From: Bacteroidota bacterium
Lineage (GTDB): Bacteria; Bacteroidota; Bacteroidia; Bacteroidales; PUMT01
DNA length: 6,466 nt
NCBI GenBank assembly: GCA_003556985.1
Contig: PWPZ01000107.1
Span: forward strand, 1-6,466
Reading direction: 5' to 3'
Below, one piece after another: positions 1 through 6,397 of this stretch. Within the stretch, counting starts at the first letter, position 1, and each line of letters begins with the position of its first letter. The notes beneath the pieces are model-generated. The model was not told the DNA's origin. It did not search any database and saw only the letters and a list, made by a program, of their open reading frames with translations. Position numbers and translations under genes: made by a program.

Positions 1-472
1 CGGCCTGAGAAAATTTCTCACTGAATGAATCAAAAGACCCAAAGTCACGGTTAATGGCCGAAAGCAGATTGCCTGTTGGTTTCCCACCACCCCGGGGCGC
101 CATTATTTTCCAGAAAAGATCGTGGTTGTAATGACCGCCTCCGTTATTGCGTATAGAGGTTGGGTATGAAGATACCGATCCGAGAATCGATTCAAGCGAC
201 TTTTCAGTATTCTCATCCTTCAGAGCATTGTTCAGGTTATTTACATAGCCTGCATGATGCCTGCTATGATGAATTTCCATGGTCAGTGAATCAATATAGG
301 GCTCAAGGGCATCGTACGAATATGGAAGCCTGGTCAGCTCGAATTTACCTCCACTGTTCATATTAGTGTGCGGGGAAACCGGTTCAGAATATCCGGCCCT
401 GGAAAGGAGCGGATATGACAGTAACCCGGCTATGCCGGACAGACTTGTTTTTAAAAAATTTCTTTTATCCAT
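1..472 (-). CDS. Fe/Mn-family superoxide dismutase, exported, 3' part cut by window edge
   Basis: This minus-strand reading frame is open from an ATG at 472 to the window edge and gives 157 residues without a stop. It would convert superoxide to peroxide and oxygen. After the leader, the sequence follows the Fe/Mn SOD fold: LPYSYDALEPYID (49-61), then MEIHHSRHHAGYVNNLN (65-81) with the predicted metal ligand His68, then NNGGGHYNHDLFW (109-121) with the second ligand His117. The two ligands expected in the C-terminal domain lie outside the window. Gly113 occupies the position that is Gln in classical Fe-SOD, so Mn-type or cambialistic metal use is more likely; this is inference. Residues 1-29 look like an export signal: KRNFLK at 3-8 resembles a Tat motif with Lys-Arg in place of Arg-Arg, followed by a hydrophobic stretch. 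Such a leader is absent from most cytoplasmic SODs and suggests a periplasmic enzyme. The start has no Shine-Dalgarno site but an AT-rich leader. The gene is divergent from the PorP-like gene. Confidence 0.93.
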   Translation of the reverse strand, partial: MDKRNFLKTSLSGIAGLLSYPLLSRAGYSEPVSPHTNMNSGGKFELTRLPYSYDALEPYIDSLTMEIHHSRHHAGYVNNLNNALKDENTEKSLESILGSVSSYPTSIRNNGGGHYNHDLFWKIMAPRGGGKPTGNLLSAINRDFGSFDSFSEKFSQA

Positions 473-665
473 TTGGAGAATATTTTGGGTTTCAACTATT
501 ATTATTAAAATAAAACAGACAATGTCATTTATTGTTCAAAATTTGTTTGCCGGTATAAGTTTCTTCTTAAACAAAAAACAGGGATTGCTGCCTCCCCGAT
601 ATGATTTTTATTTTTATCAGTTAAAAACAATTCTTGCTCAGGTAAAATTGACGACTTACGGAATT

Positions 666-673
666 CAAAGGTA
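666..673 (-). promoter_or_regulatory. Weak -7 box candidate for the SOD gene
   Basis: Read on the minus strand this is TACCTTTG, a full match to the Bacteroidetes -7 consensus TAnnTTTG. No TTG is present on the minus strand about 20 bases upstream, and the implied leader before the SOD ATG would be close to 190 bases, so this is only a candidate. Confidence 0.2.
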
Positions 674-735
674 AAATGTAACCTAAATTGTGCTGCCCTC
701 GTTAATAGTGTTAAGAATCAGGATAGCTGATTGTT

Positions 736-749
736 CCCGGTTGACCGGG
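736..749. promoter_or_regulatory. GC-rich inverted repeat upstream of PorP-like gene
   Basis: CCCGG (736-740) and CCGGG (745-749) form a perfect 5-base stem around a TTGA loop. It lies 39 bases before the preferred PorP-like start codon in otherwise AT-rich sequence. No T-run follows, so it does not look like a terminator. It could be a leader hairpin or an operator half-site pair; the function is unknown. Confidence 0.35.
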
Positions 750-788
750 CTAATGAAAGGACATCAGAATATTTTTGAATTTCTGTAT

Positions 789-1796
789 ATGACCAGTCTC
801 AGGCGACATTTTGTTTTCGTGCTTTTTTTAATGTATTTCAGTTGTGGACTCAATGCTCAGGATCCGCAGTTTTCCCAGTTTTATGCCAATCCGCTTTATC
901 TGGCTCCCTCTTTTGCCGGATTGACCGAGGGCAGCAGAATCGCCGCCAATTACCGGAACCAGTGGCCGCAGTTGCCTGGTCAATTCGTTACCTACACCTT
1001 TTCCTACGATCACTGGTTTGATGACTTCAACAGCGGAGCGGGGCTTTTACTGATGCGTGATCAGGCAGGAAGCGGGAACCTGCGTACTACAAATATCGGA
1101 GTACAGTATTCTTATGACTTCCCCATAAACCCGGAATGGCATATGAGGCCCGGGGCTCATTTTTTTTATACCGAACGGGCCATTGATTTTGACAAGCTGA
1201 TATTCAATGATCAGATTTCACCGGGGGGACAGCGACCAACCACTATTGAGGTCCCGCCATTAAGAAAAAGGGGAGGTATCGATTTTTCAGGTTCGGCCAT
1301 GGTTTATTCCTCCAATTACTGGTTTGGATTTGCTGTTGACCATCTATTCAGGCCCAATCATTCCCTGTACGAGTTTGAGGGAGAAGATAATTTCAATGCA
1401 TTTGTCCCTGTTAAGTATTCTCTTTTTGGAGGAACAAAGTTTTCCGTTACGGGACGGACAATCAGAAGACTCGAGGAGAGTCTGCAGGTCGCCTTTTTAT
1501 ATAAACAGCAGGGGCCTTTCAATCAGCTTGATCTTGGATTGTACTGGTACAAGAGTCCGCTGGTTATGGGCGCATGGTACAGAGGCCTGCCGGGGCTGAG
1601 TACTGGTGGTCATGATGCAGTAATATTTCTTCTTGGATACAAGATCGATCAGTTCAATATAGGTTACAGCTATGATTTTCCCATTTCCCAACTTCTCGGT
1701 TCCACCCGGGGAGCACATGAGATATCCATTTCTTACTCATGGACTTCTATCCGCATCCCCAAAAAGCCGCGAATGATTCCCTGCCCTGAATTCTGA
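789..1796 (+). CDS. PorP/SprF-family type IX secretion outer membrane protein
   Basis: This encodes 335 residues from the preferred ATG at 789. Family members are outer membrane beta-barrel proteins linked to type IX secretion and gliding (PorP of Porphyromonas, SprF of Flavobacterium), and many paralogues serve individual large adhesins. Residues 1-23 form a classic signal peptide with two Arg near the start, a hydrophobic core and cleavage after GLNA, leaving the family's typical mature start QDPQFSQFYANPLYLAPSFAG. The rest alternates aromatic and polar residues as in beta-strands, and the end shows the family pattern GYSYDFPISQL, then HEISISYSW, then a short Pro/Lys-rich tail with Cys (MIPCPEF). 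The frame stays open upstream to ATGs at 753 and 690, but these would bury the signal peptide behind 12 or 33 extra residues, so 789 is chosen. No adhesin or core secretion gene adjoins it here. The family is clear; the specific partner is unknown. Confidence 0.9.
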   Translation: MTSLRRHFVFVLFLMYFSCGLNAQDPQFSQFYANPLYLAPSFAGLTEGSRIAANYRNQWPQLPGQFVTYTFSYDHWFDDFNSGAGLLLMRDQAGSGNLRTTNIGVQYSYDFPINPEWHMRPGAHFFYTERAIDFDKLIFNDQISPGGQRPTTIEVPPLRKRGGIDFSGSAMVYSSNYWFGFAVDHLFRPNHSLYEFEGEDNFNAFVPVKYSLFGGTKFSVTGRTIRRLEESLQVAFLYKQQGPFNQLDLGLYWYKSPLVMGAWYRGLPGLSTGGHDAVIFLLGYKIDQFNIGYSYDFPISQLLGSTRGAHEISISYSWTSIRIPKKPRMIPCPEF

Positions 1797-1886
1797 TTTT
1801 TTTTGATTTATCAATTGTCGGATGATATGCTATACAGGAAATATCTCCTTTTAACTTTCTTTATAACTGGTTCACCTGTTTTTTGG

Positions 1887-1917
1887 TTGCGAATTCAATA
1901 AAAATCTTGTACGTTTG
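1887..1917 (+). promoter_or_regulatory. Bacteroidetes-type promoter for the OmpH-glycosyltransferase pair
   Basis: TTG at 1887-1889 is followed after 20 bases by TACGTTTG at 1910-1917, a full match to TAnnTTTG. Both boxes and their spacing fit the known Bacteroidetes housekeeping promoter pattern. Transcription would start near 1923-1925, giving a leader of about 80 bases before the ATG at 2003. The leader contains a small inverted repeat, CGGAA (1930-1934) with TTCCG (1940-1944). Confidence 0.5.
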
Positions 1918-2002
1918 TGAACTTTTATGCGGAATTCTTTTCCGGACACATATTATATTTTTACATTTCAGGCGTTTATTTACTTAATCATTTTCTTTTA
2001 GT

Positions 2003-2614
2003 ATGAAGAATGTATCGTTAATAATTAACGTTTTGCTGGGAGTAGCTGTTGCTGTATTATACGTGTTGCATTTTACTGCAGCCGAATTACCGGAAGTAAT
2101 TCATTCAGAAAAAGTTGAGAGAGGTAATTATGAGCCACATTCAACTAACATAGTATATGTGAATTTTGATACATTACTCAACAATTATGACATGTTCTTT
2201 GACCTGCAGAAAGAATTCCTTGAAAAACAGCAGAGGCTTGAGGCTGAACTTTCCCGGACCTCCCGTTCGTACGAACGCCAGGTGACAGATTTTCAGGATA
2301 AAGTCCAGAAAGGACTTGTTACCCGTTCGGAAGCTCAACAGCTTGAAATGCAACTGATGCAGCTGCAGCAGGAGCTGATGGGGCAGCGTGACGAGTATAC
2401 GCAGGAGCTTATGGAAGAGGAACAGGTAATGAACCGGCGTCTGCAGCACAGCATTTATGATTTTCTCGAGGAATATAACAGGAATCACGATTATCACTAT
2501 ATTCTCAGCCATTCCTTTGGCGGACCTTTTCTGTATACCAGCAAGGATCTTAATATTACAAGGGAGGTTCTGGAAGGACTAAACAGGAAGTACCGGGAAA
2601 GCAGGCAACGGTAA
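2003..2614 (+). CDS. OmpH/Skp-family periplasmic chaperone-like protein
   Basis: This 203-residue protein belongs to the OmpH/Skp family, whose characterised members hold unfolded outer membrane proteins in the periplasm. Residues 4-24 are a hydrophobic segment with no convincing cleavage site, so it probably stays as a membrane anchor with the rest in the periplasm; a cleaved signal cannot be excluded. Residues 49-72 (IVYVNFDTLLNNYDMFFDL) match the conserved first beta-strand and helix start. Residues 66-150 are a long charged, Gln/Glu-rich helical stretch expected to form the coiled-coil tentacle. The C-terminal part, FLYTSKDLNITREVLEGLN (176-194), matches the family's closing segment. Its length is usual for Bacteroidetes members. 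The ATG at 2003 begins directly before the hydrophobic segment and is the natural start. A glycosyltransferase gene follows after 12 bases, so the two are likely one operon driven from the promoter near 1900. Confidence 0.88.
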   Translation: MKNVSLIINVLLGVAVAVLYVLHFTAAELPEVIHSEKVERGNYEPHSTNIVYVNFDTLLNNYDMFFDLQKEFLEKQQRLEAELSRTSRSYERQVTDFQDKVQKGLVTRSEAQQLEMQLMQLQQELMGQRDEYTQELMEEEQVMNRRLQHSIYDFLEEYNRNHDYHYILSHSFGGPFLYTSKDLNITREVLEGLNRKYRESRQR

Positions 2615-2626
2615 ACCGGACCTGTT

Positions 2627-3895
2627 ATGAGTTTTGCCAGCTCCTACCTGCAAAAACATAGTTTCTTCAGGCCCTTTATTCCTGATGAACCCGGGGAGAA
2701 CACTTCTATTATAGTGGTTATCCCCTGTTTCAATGAACCTGCTGTTCTTGATTCTCTGGTTTCCTTATATAATGCCCATAAGCCTTCTCTCCCTGTAGAA
2801 GTTATCGTTGCGGTAAACTCACCTGAAGGGACCGGAACAATGAACCGGGAACAAAACAAAAAGACTATTGTGCAGGTGCAAAAATGGAGCAGTATCCATT
2901 CCGGTCAGAATTTTAAGGTTCATGTAATTGATGTGCCGCCATTTCCGGCAAAGCACGCCGGTGCGGGGTTTGCCCGTAAAGTGGGGATGGACGAGGCTGT
3001 TCACAGGTTTAACATGTTGAATAATGACAGAGGTATAATTGTTTCATTTGACGCTGATTCCGTTTGCGACAATAACTATTTCACAGAGCTTGAAAGATGT
3101 TTTTCGCGCCCTGAAACCAAAGGATGCACAGTTTATTTTGAACATCCTCTTCCCGGTGAGAATAATTCCTGTTCTGTAAATCCGGCCATTATATTATATG
3201 AGATTTATCTCAGGTATTTTATTCAGGCAATGAGACTGGCCGGTTTTCCCTGGTCATTCCATACTATCGGAAGCTGCTTTGCGGTTAAATCGCTGATCTA
3301 TGCACGGCAGGGAGGGATGAACAGAAAAAAGGCAGGAGAAGATTTTTATTTTTTGCATAAGCTTTTCAGCCTTGGCAATTTCACCGAGTTGAATACTACC
3401 CGGGTAATTCCTTCTTCAAGGATTTCCGACCGGGTAGCTTTCGGGACGGGAGCGACCATAAAAAAAATAGCCGGAAGCAGTCAGGGCCAGCTGTTGACCT
3501 ATCCACCGGAATCTTTTGAAGAACTGGAAGCTGTTTTTACTTCGGTTCCGGATTTTTACAGGTCAACTGACCAGGATATTGCCAGGTTAACTGAGCGTTT
3601 TCCAGGGTTCATGCGCGATTACCTTTTTAAAACCGGCTTTGCCGGGGCAGTAAGAGAGGCAAATAAGCATTCGGCCGGAATCCGGACTTTCAGAAAAAGA
3701 TTTTTCATATGGTTCAATGCGCTCCGGTTACTTCAATACCTGAATTTTGCTCAAAACAATGGACGCCCCAACCTGCCGGTTGCAGAAGCCGCAAAAATGC
3801 TGCTCGAAAGAAGCGGTATAACTCCGGAAAGCAATAATAAAAATCTGCTGTTACAGTACAGGATGCTGCAGAGGAAAGTTGTTTGGAAGTGCTGA
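2627..3895 (+). CDS. Family 2-like glycosyltransferase (GT-A fold), substrate unknown
   Basis: This 422-residue protein looks like a GT-A glycosyltransferase that uses a nucleotide sugar and a divalent metal. The N-terminal strand and loop SIIVVIPCFNEP (27-38) is the typical nucleotide-binding start of family 2. FDADS (141-145) provides the DxD metal motif, and GEDF (237-240) sits where the catalytic acidic pair is expected. A segment AKHAGAGFARKVGMDEAV (108-125) resembles the conserved loop before the DxD strand, and GSCFAVKS (215-222) the acceptor-side loop. The region after about 290 is charged and helical and not recognisable. I see no signal peptide and no clear transmembrane helix, so the enzyme is probably cytoplasmic or peripherally membrane-bound. 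The ATG follows the OmpH-like stop by 12 bases with no Shine-Dalgarno site, which points to co-transcription. Sugar donor, acceptor and pathway cannot be told from the sequence; envelope glycan or small-solute glycosylation are both possible. Confidence 0.85.
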   Translation: MSFASSYLQKHSFFRPFIPDEPGENTSIIVVIPCFNEPAVLDSLVSLYNAHKPSLPVEVIVAVNSPEGTGTMNREQNKKTIVQVQKWSSIHSGQNFKVHVIDVPPFPAKHAGAGFARKVGMDEAVHRFNMLNNDRGIIVSFDADSVCDNNYFTELERCFSRPETKGCTVYFEHPLPGENNSCSVNPAIILYEIYLRYFIQAMRLAGFPWSFHTIGSCFAVKSLIYARQGGMNRKKAGEDFYFLHKLFSLGNFTELNTTRVIPSSRISDRVAFGTGATIKKIAGSSQGQLLTYPPESFEELEAVFTSVPDFYRSTDQDIARLTERFPGFMRDYLFKTGFAGAVREANKHSAGIRTFRKRFFIWFNALRLLQYLNFAQNNGRPNLPVAEAAKMLLERSGITPESNNKNLLLQYRMLQRKVVWKC

Positions 3896-3953
3896 TATTG
3901 AAGGGGTAGTGCCGATTTTACAGGGATTGGAGGTTGCGGAAAGCCGGAGATTG

Positions 3954-4253
3954 TCAATCATTGAATTCTATTATAAAAATATCTTCATTCTCCCGCTTCA
4001 TAAGGTATTGTTCCCTTGCAAACTTTTCCAGATTATCTTTATCTGTTCTCAGTTCCTTCAAGCGGGCCGAGTCCTGCATTATCCGTGTTCTGAAATATTC
4101 TTTGTCTTTTTCAAGCTGACGTAAATGTCTGGAATTGATGTATCTGTCCACCAGATTATTCTGGTCGAAAAACAGTATCCATACAAAAAAAACAATCAGG
4201 GCGAGGATATACTTGTTTTTTAGATAAGGTATCAATTTTTGCCAGACACTCAT
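3954..4253 (-). CDS. FtsB/DivIC-type septum formation initiator
   Basis: This 99-residue protein has the layout of FtsB/DivIC, a small bitopic divisome protein that joins FtsL and FtsQ/DivIB and helps activate septal cell-wall synthesis. Residues 1-13 are a short cytoplasmic part, about 14-29 (KYILALIVFFVWILFF) form one transmembrane helix, and about 38-78 are a charged coiled coil (HLRQLEKDKEYFRTRI and on). The end, LEKFAREQYLMKRENEDIF (75-93), matches the conserved motif after the coiled coil. Length is normal for the family. The start is preceded by an A-rich stretch (ATAAAAAATG) typical of Bacteroidetes starts. It lies downstream of pruA on the same strand after 169 bases and converges with the glycosyltransferase gene, 58 bases apart. 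FtsB versus DivIC naming, or a FtsL-like paralogue, cannot be settled from sequence alone. Confidence 0.87.
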   Translation of the reverse strand: MSVWQKLIPYLKNKYILALIVFFVWILFFDQNNLVDRYINSRHLRQLEKDKEYFRTRIMQDSARLKELRTDKDNLEKFAREQYLMKRENEDIFIIEFND

Positions 4254-4291
4254 TTTTTATCTGTTATTATTTGGTTCTTTGCGGTTCTGTA

Positions 4292-4299
4292 CAAAAGTA
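4292..4299 (-). promoter_or_regulatory. -7 box candidate for the FtsB/DivIC gene
   Basis: On the minus strand this reads TACTTTTG, a full TAnnTTTG match ending about 38 bases before the start codon, a sensible leader length. No TTG lies at the usual distance upstream, so the -33 box is missing or degenerate. It suggests that the division gene can be transcribed independently of pruA. Confidence 0.35.
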
Positions 4300-4352
4300 A
4301 GATAAAAACAACAGAGTATGTCTTCTTTATGACGTATTTTTATCAACACATT

Positions 4353-4362
4353 ACCGATCGGT
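4353..4362. repeat. Perfect 10-base palindrome ACCGATCGGT
   Basis: A perfect palindrome with a central GATC in the pruA-FtsB/DivIC spacer. There is no loop, so it is more like a protein-binding site than a terminator. A second GATC-centred palindrome lies 41 bases away, centre to centre. Confidence 0.4.
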
Positions 4363-4393
4363 TTCTCATGCTTTATATTTCTCGTATTGTTAT

Positions 4394-4403
4394 TCTGATC
4401 AGA
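4394..4403. repeat. Perfect 10-base palindrome TCTGATCAGA
   Basis: A second perfect GATC-centred palindrome in the same spacer, 20 bases beyond the pruA stop codon in the direction of transcription. An 8-base palindrome, ATGATCAT (4429-4436), occurs inside the last pruA codons. Function is unknown; chance occurrence is possible. Confidence 0.4.
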
Positions 4404-4422
4404 CGGGAAATTCACGGATATT

Positions 4423-6060
4423 CTATGTATGATCATCATCCAGATGGGGATAGCGATAATCTTCGGGCGGTAAAAAAGACTCCTTGATGGTGCGCGGTGA
4501 TACCCAGCGGTAAAGATTCAAAATTGAGCCTGCCTTGTCGTTTGTGCCTGATGCACGGGAACCCCCGAAAGGCTGATGTCCGACAACTGATCCGGTTGGT
4601 TTGTCATTTATATAGAAATTCCCTGCAGCGTTTATAAGTTTTTTTGAAGCCAGGTTTATGGCATTTCGTTCTTTTGCAAATACCGCCCCGGTAAGTCCGT
4701 AAACAGATGTGCGGTCAATAAGGTCAAGTGTTTCTTCAAACTGATTGTCTTCGAAAATATATATGCTGAGTATGGGTCCGAATAATTCATGGATCATTGT
4801 AAAATAGCATGGATCCGAGGTCAGTATTACGGTTGGTTCAATAAAATATCCCTTTGAACTGTCATAATTCCCGCCGGCAATTATTTCCACCTCATCATTC
4901 TTTTTTACCTTGTCGATAACCCTGGTGAGCTTGTCAAATGCAGGCTTATCAATAACGGCGGTAATGAAATTACCGAAATCTTCAGGTCCCCCGGTCCTGA
5001 AAGTGCCGATCTGACCAAGCATATGTTTTTTTACTTCCTCCCATATTGACCGGGAAATATAAGCCCGGGAAGCTGCAGAACATTTCTGGCCCTGGTACTC
5101 AAATGCCCCTCTTGAAAGTGCTGTTGCCACCTGTGCGGGCCTGGCCGAAGCATGGGCGATTATGAAATCCTTGCCGCCGGTTTCTCCGACAATCCTCGGA
5201 TACGAACGGTATACCTGCAGGTTGTCGCCGATTGTTTTCCAGATGGTCCCGAGTACCTCGGTGGAACCGGTATAATGGATTCCGGCAAATTCCCGGTGGG
5301 AGAATACAACATCGCCGGCTACAGGTCCGCCCACAAATACCAGGTTGATAACCCCTTCGGGAAGTCCTGCTTCCAACAGGACCTCCATAATTATTCTTGC
5401 CGCATAAATCTGGGTGTTTGCCGGTTTCCAGACCACCACGTTGCCCATCATTGCAGGTGCTGTGGGAAGATTGCCTGCAATGGCGGTGAAGTTGAAAGGG
5501 CTCAGGGCAAAAACGAAACCTTCCAAAGGTCTTTGCTCCATGCGGTTCCAGGCATCGGGCGATGACTTTGGCTGATGCATGAATATTTCCGTCATATACT
5601 GAACGTTATATCTGAGAAAATCGGCCAGCTCGCATACTGCATCTATCTCCGACTGGTATACTGTTTTGGATTGTCCGAGCATGGTGGCGGCATTGATTTT
5701 GGAACGGTAAGGACCGGATATCAATGTGGCCGCCTTGAGAAATACTGCCGCCCTCTCCCTCCAGGGCAAGGATGCCCAGCTTTGCCGAGCCTGGAGGGCG
5801 GCATCTATTGCCATGGTCACATGTTCTGCTTCACCACGATGGTAATGGCCCAGGGTGTGGGAAAGATCGTGGGGCGGGTGGATCCTGACGGTGTTGCCCG
5901 TCCTGATCTCTTTGCCGCCTATGATCATGGGTATATCTGCCTCGACCGATCGTGCACGTTCAATTTCTTTTTTTAATTCCTCTCGTTCAGGTGTGCCCGG
6001 GGCATACGTGGCAGGCACTTCATTAACTGCCTCTGGTACTGAATAAAGCCGCTGTTGCAT
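4423..6060 (-). CDS. pruA: Delta-1-pyrroline-5-carboxylate dehydrogenase (L-glutamate gamma-semialdehyde dehydrogenase)
   Basis: This enzyme oxidises glutamate semialdehyde to glutamate with NAD+, the second step of proline catabolism. It is a stand-alone form with no fused proline dehydrogenase. From the ATG at 6060 it has 545 residues. Visible features are YAPGTPER (19-26), SPFNFTAIAGN (187-197) with the oxyanion-hole Asn190, WKPA (211-214), the NAD loop YTGST (263-267), VGETGGKDF (291-299) with general base Glu293, and QGQKCSAASR (323-332) with nucleophile Cys327. The C-terminal block NFYINDKPTGSVVG then PFGGSRASGTNDKAG is diagnostic of the ALDH4A1 type, the group of the mitochondrial enzyme. 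The frame is also open to an ATG at 6120, giving 565 residues; 6060 is preferred because YAPGTPER then lies at the usual distance from the start and the leader is A-rich. Neither start has a well-placed Shine-Dalgarno site. No proline dehydrogenase gene is in the window. Confidence 0.95.
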   Translation of the reverse strand: MQQRLYSVPEAVNEVPATYAPGTPEREELKKEIERARSVEADIPMIIGGKEIRTGNTVRIHPPHDLSHTLGHYHRGEAEHVTMAIDAALQARQSWASLPWRERAAVFLKAATLISGPYRSKINAATMLGQSKTVYQSEIDAVCELADFLRYNVQYMTEIFMHQPKSSPDAWNRMEQRPLEGFVFALSPFNFTAIAGNLPTAPAMMGNVVVWKPANTQIYAARIIMEVLLEAGLPEGVINLVFVGGPVAGDVVFSHREFAGIHYTGSTEVLGTIWKTIGDNLQVYRSYPRIVGETGGKDFIIAHASARPAQVATALSRGAFEYQGQKCSAASRAYISRSIWEEVKKHMLGQIGTFRTGGPEDFGNFITAVIDKPAFDKLTRVIDKVKKNDEVEIIAGGNYDSSKGYFIEPTVILTSDPCYFTMIHELFGPILSIYIFEDNQFEETLDLIDRTSVYGLTGAVFAKERNAINLASKKLINAAGNFYINDKPTGSVVGHQPFGGSRASGTNDKAGSILNLYRWVSPRTIKESFLPPEDYRYPHLDDDHT

Positions 6061-6314
6061 AGTGACTGGTATTTTGTTTTTTATGTTAACCTTTGTTTGC
6101 GAAAAATTCTGTTCAGACATCGCTGCCGTTTGCGGGTCCTGCGGAACTCCCGGATGGATATCCCTGAAGGGTAGGTTGTCAGGGTATTTGCTGTCAATGA
6201 TCTTTTTCAGGGCTCTCTGGCCGGATACTTTTTTCAGGCTTCCTTGCCGGTAATTTCTTTTTTGTGGACCGTGTGATTAGAGAACAACAGTGATATTGTT
6301 TTGTTGAATCACCC

Positions 6315-6330
6315 GTGTGCAAATTCACAC
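6315..6330. promoter_or_regulatory. Inverted repeat GTGTG-N6-CACAC
   Basis: GTGTG (6315-6319) and CACAC (6326-6330) are perfect inverted arms around CAAATT. It sits at the left border of repeat copy 1. It may be an operator or a small hairpin; no T-run follows on either strand that would make a strong terminator. Confidence 0.4.
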
Positions 6331-6362
6331 AAAAAGGCACTAATGGCATATCAACCTGCGGA
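6327..6362. repeat. Direct repeat, copy 1 (66-base period)
   Basis: This 36-base unit aligns without gaps with 6393-6428, with 4 mismatches. It begins ACACAAAAAGGCA and contains AATGGCA and ATCAACCT in the same order as copy 2. On the plus strand it has AAAAAGG five bases before an ATG at 6343. On the minus strand it contains an AGG-type stretch (GCAGGTTGAT). Confidence 0.8.
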
Positions 6363-6386
6363 AACCGCATCCTTCACAATACCGGA

Positions 6387-6397
6387 TGTGTAACACA
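6387..6397. promoter_or_regulatory. Inverted repeat TGTGT-A-ACACA
   Basis: Perfect 5-base arms around a single A at the left border of repeat copy 2, in the same relative place as the GTGTG/CACAC element of copy 1. Its recurrence at both borders is the main reason to think that it matters. Confidence 0.4.

Larger units (their letters stand above)
473..788. other. Divergent intergenic region between SOD and PorP-like gene
   Basis: These 316 bases are AT-rich and I find no supportable gene in them. They must hold the start signals of two divergent genes. Visible elements are a TAnnTTTG-like box on the minus strand (666-673), a similar box on the plus strand at 770-777 (TATTTTTG) that lacks a TTG at the usual distance, and a GC-rich hairpin at 736-749. 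Open frames across this stretch have no recognisable protein features. Confidence 0.7.

Noticed and set aside
160..674. Two plus-strand open frames (160-366 and 366-674) opposite and beyond the SOD gene
   Set aside because: They lie antisense to the SOD gene or in AT-rich spacer, and their translations show no family features, while the minus strand gives a clear SOD.
839..848. Lipoprotein signal in the PorP-like protein (Cys at residue 19 of the preferred form)
   Set aside because: The residues before the Cys (MYFS) do not fit a lipobox, whereas cleavage after GLNA gives the usual family start QDPQFSQFY.
2174..2512. Minus-strand frame of 112 codons inside the OmpH-like gene
   Set aside because: Its Leu/His/Phe-rich translation is the reverse of a Gln/Glu-rich coiled-coil coding region and has no independent support.
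3879..4124. Plus-strand open frame overlapping the end of the glycosyltransferase and running antisense to the FtsB/DivIC gene
   Set aside because: No recognisable features, and the opposite strand encodes a protein with a full family layout.
5152..5976. Long plus-strand open frames (5152-5565 and 5575-5976) opposite pruA
   Set aside because: They are mirror frames of a strongly conserved dehydrogenase gene; their composition follows from the opposite-strand codons.
6316..6329. CRP/FNR-type operator (TGTG-N6-CACA)
   Set aside because: The arms resemble TGTGA/TCACA, but the spacing is shorter than the CRP consensus, so the resemblance is not enough to name a regulator.
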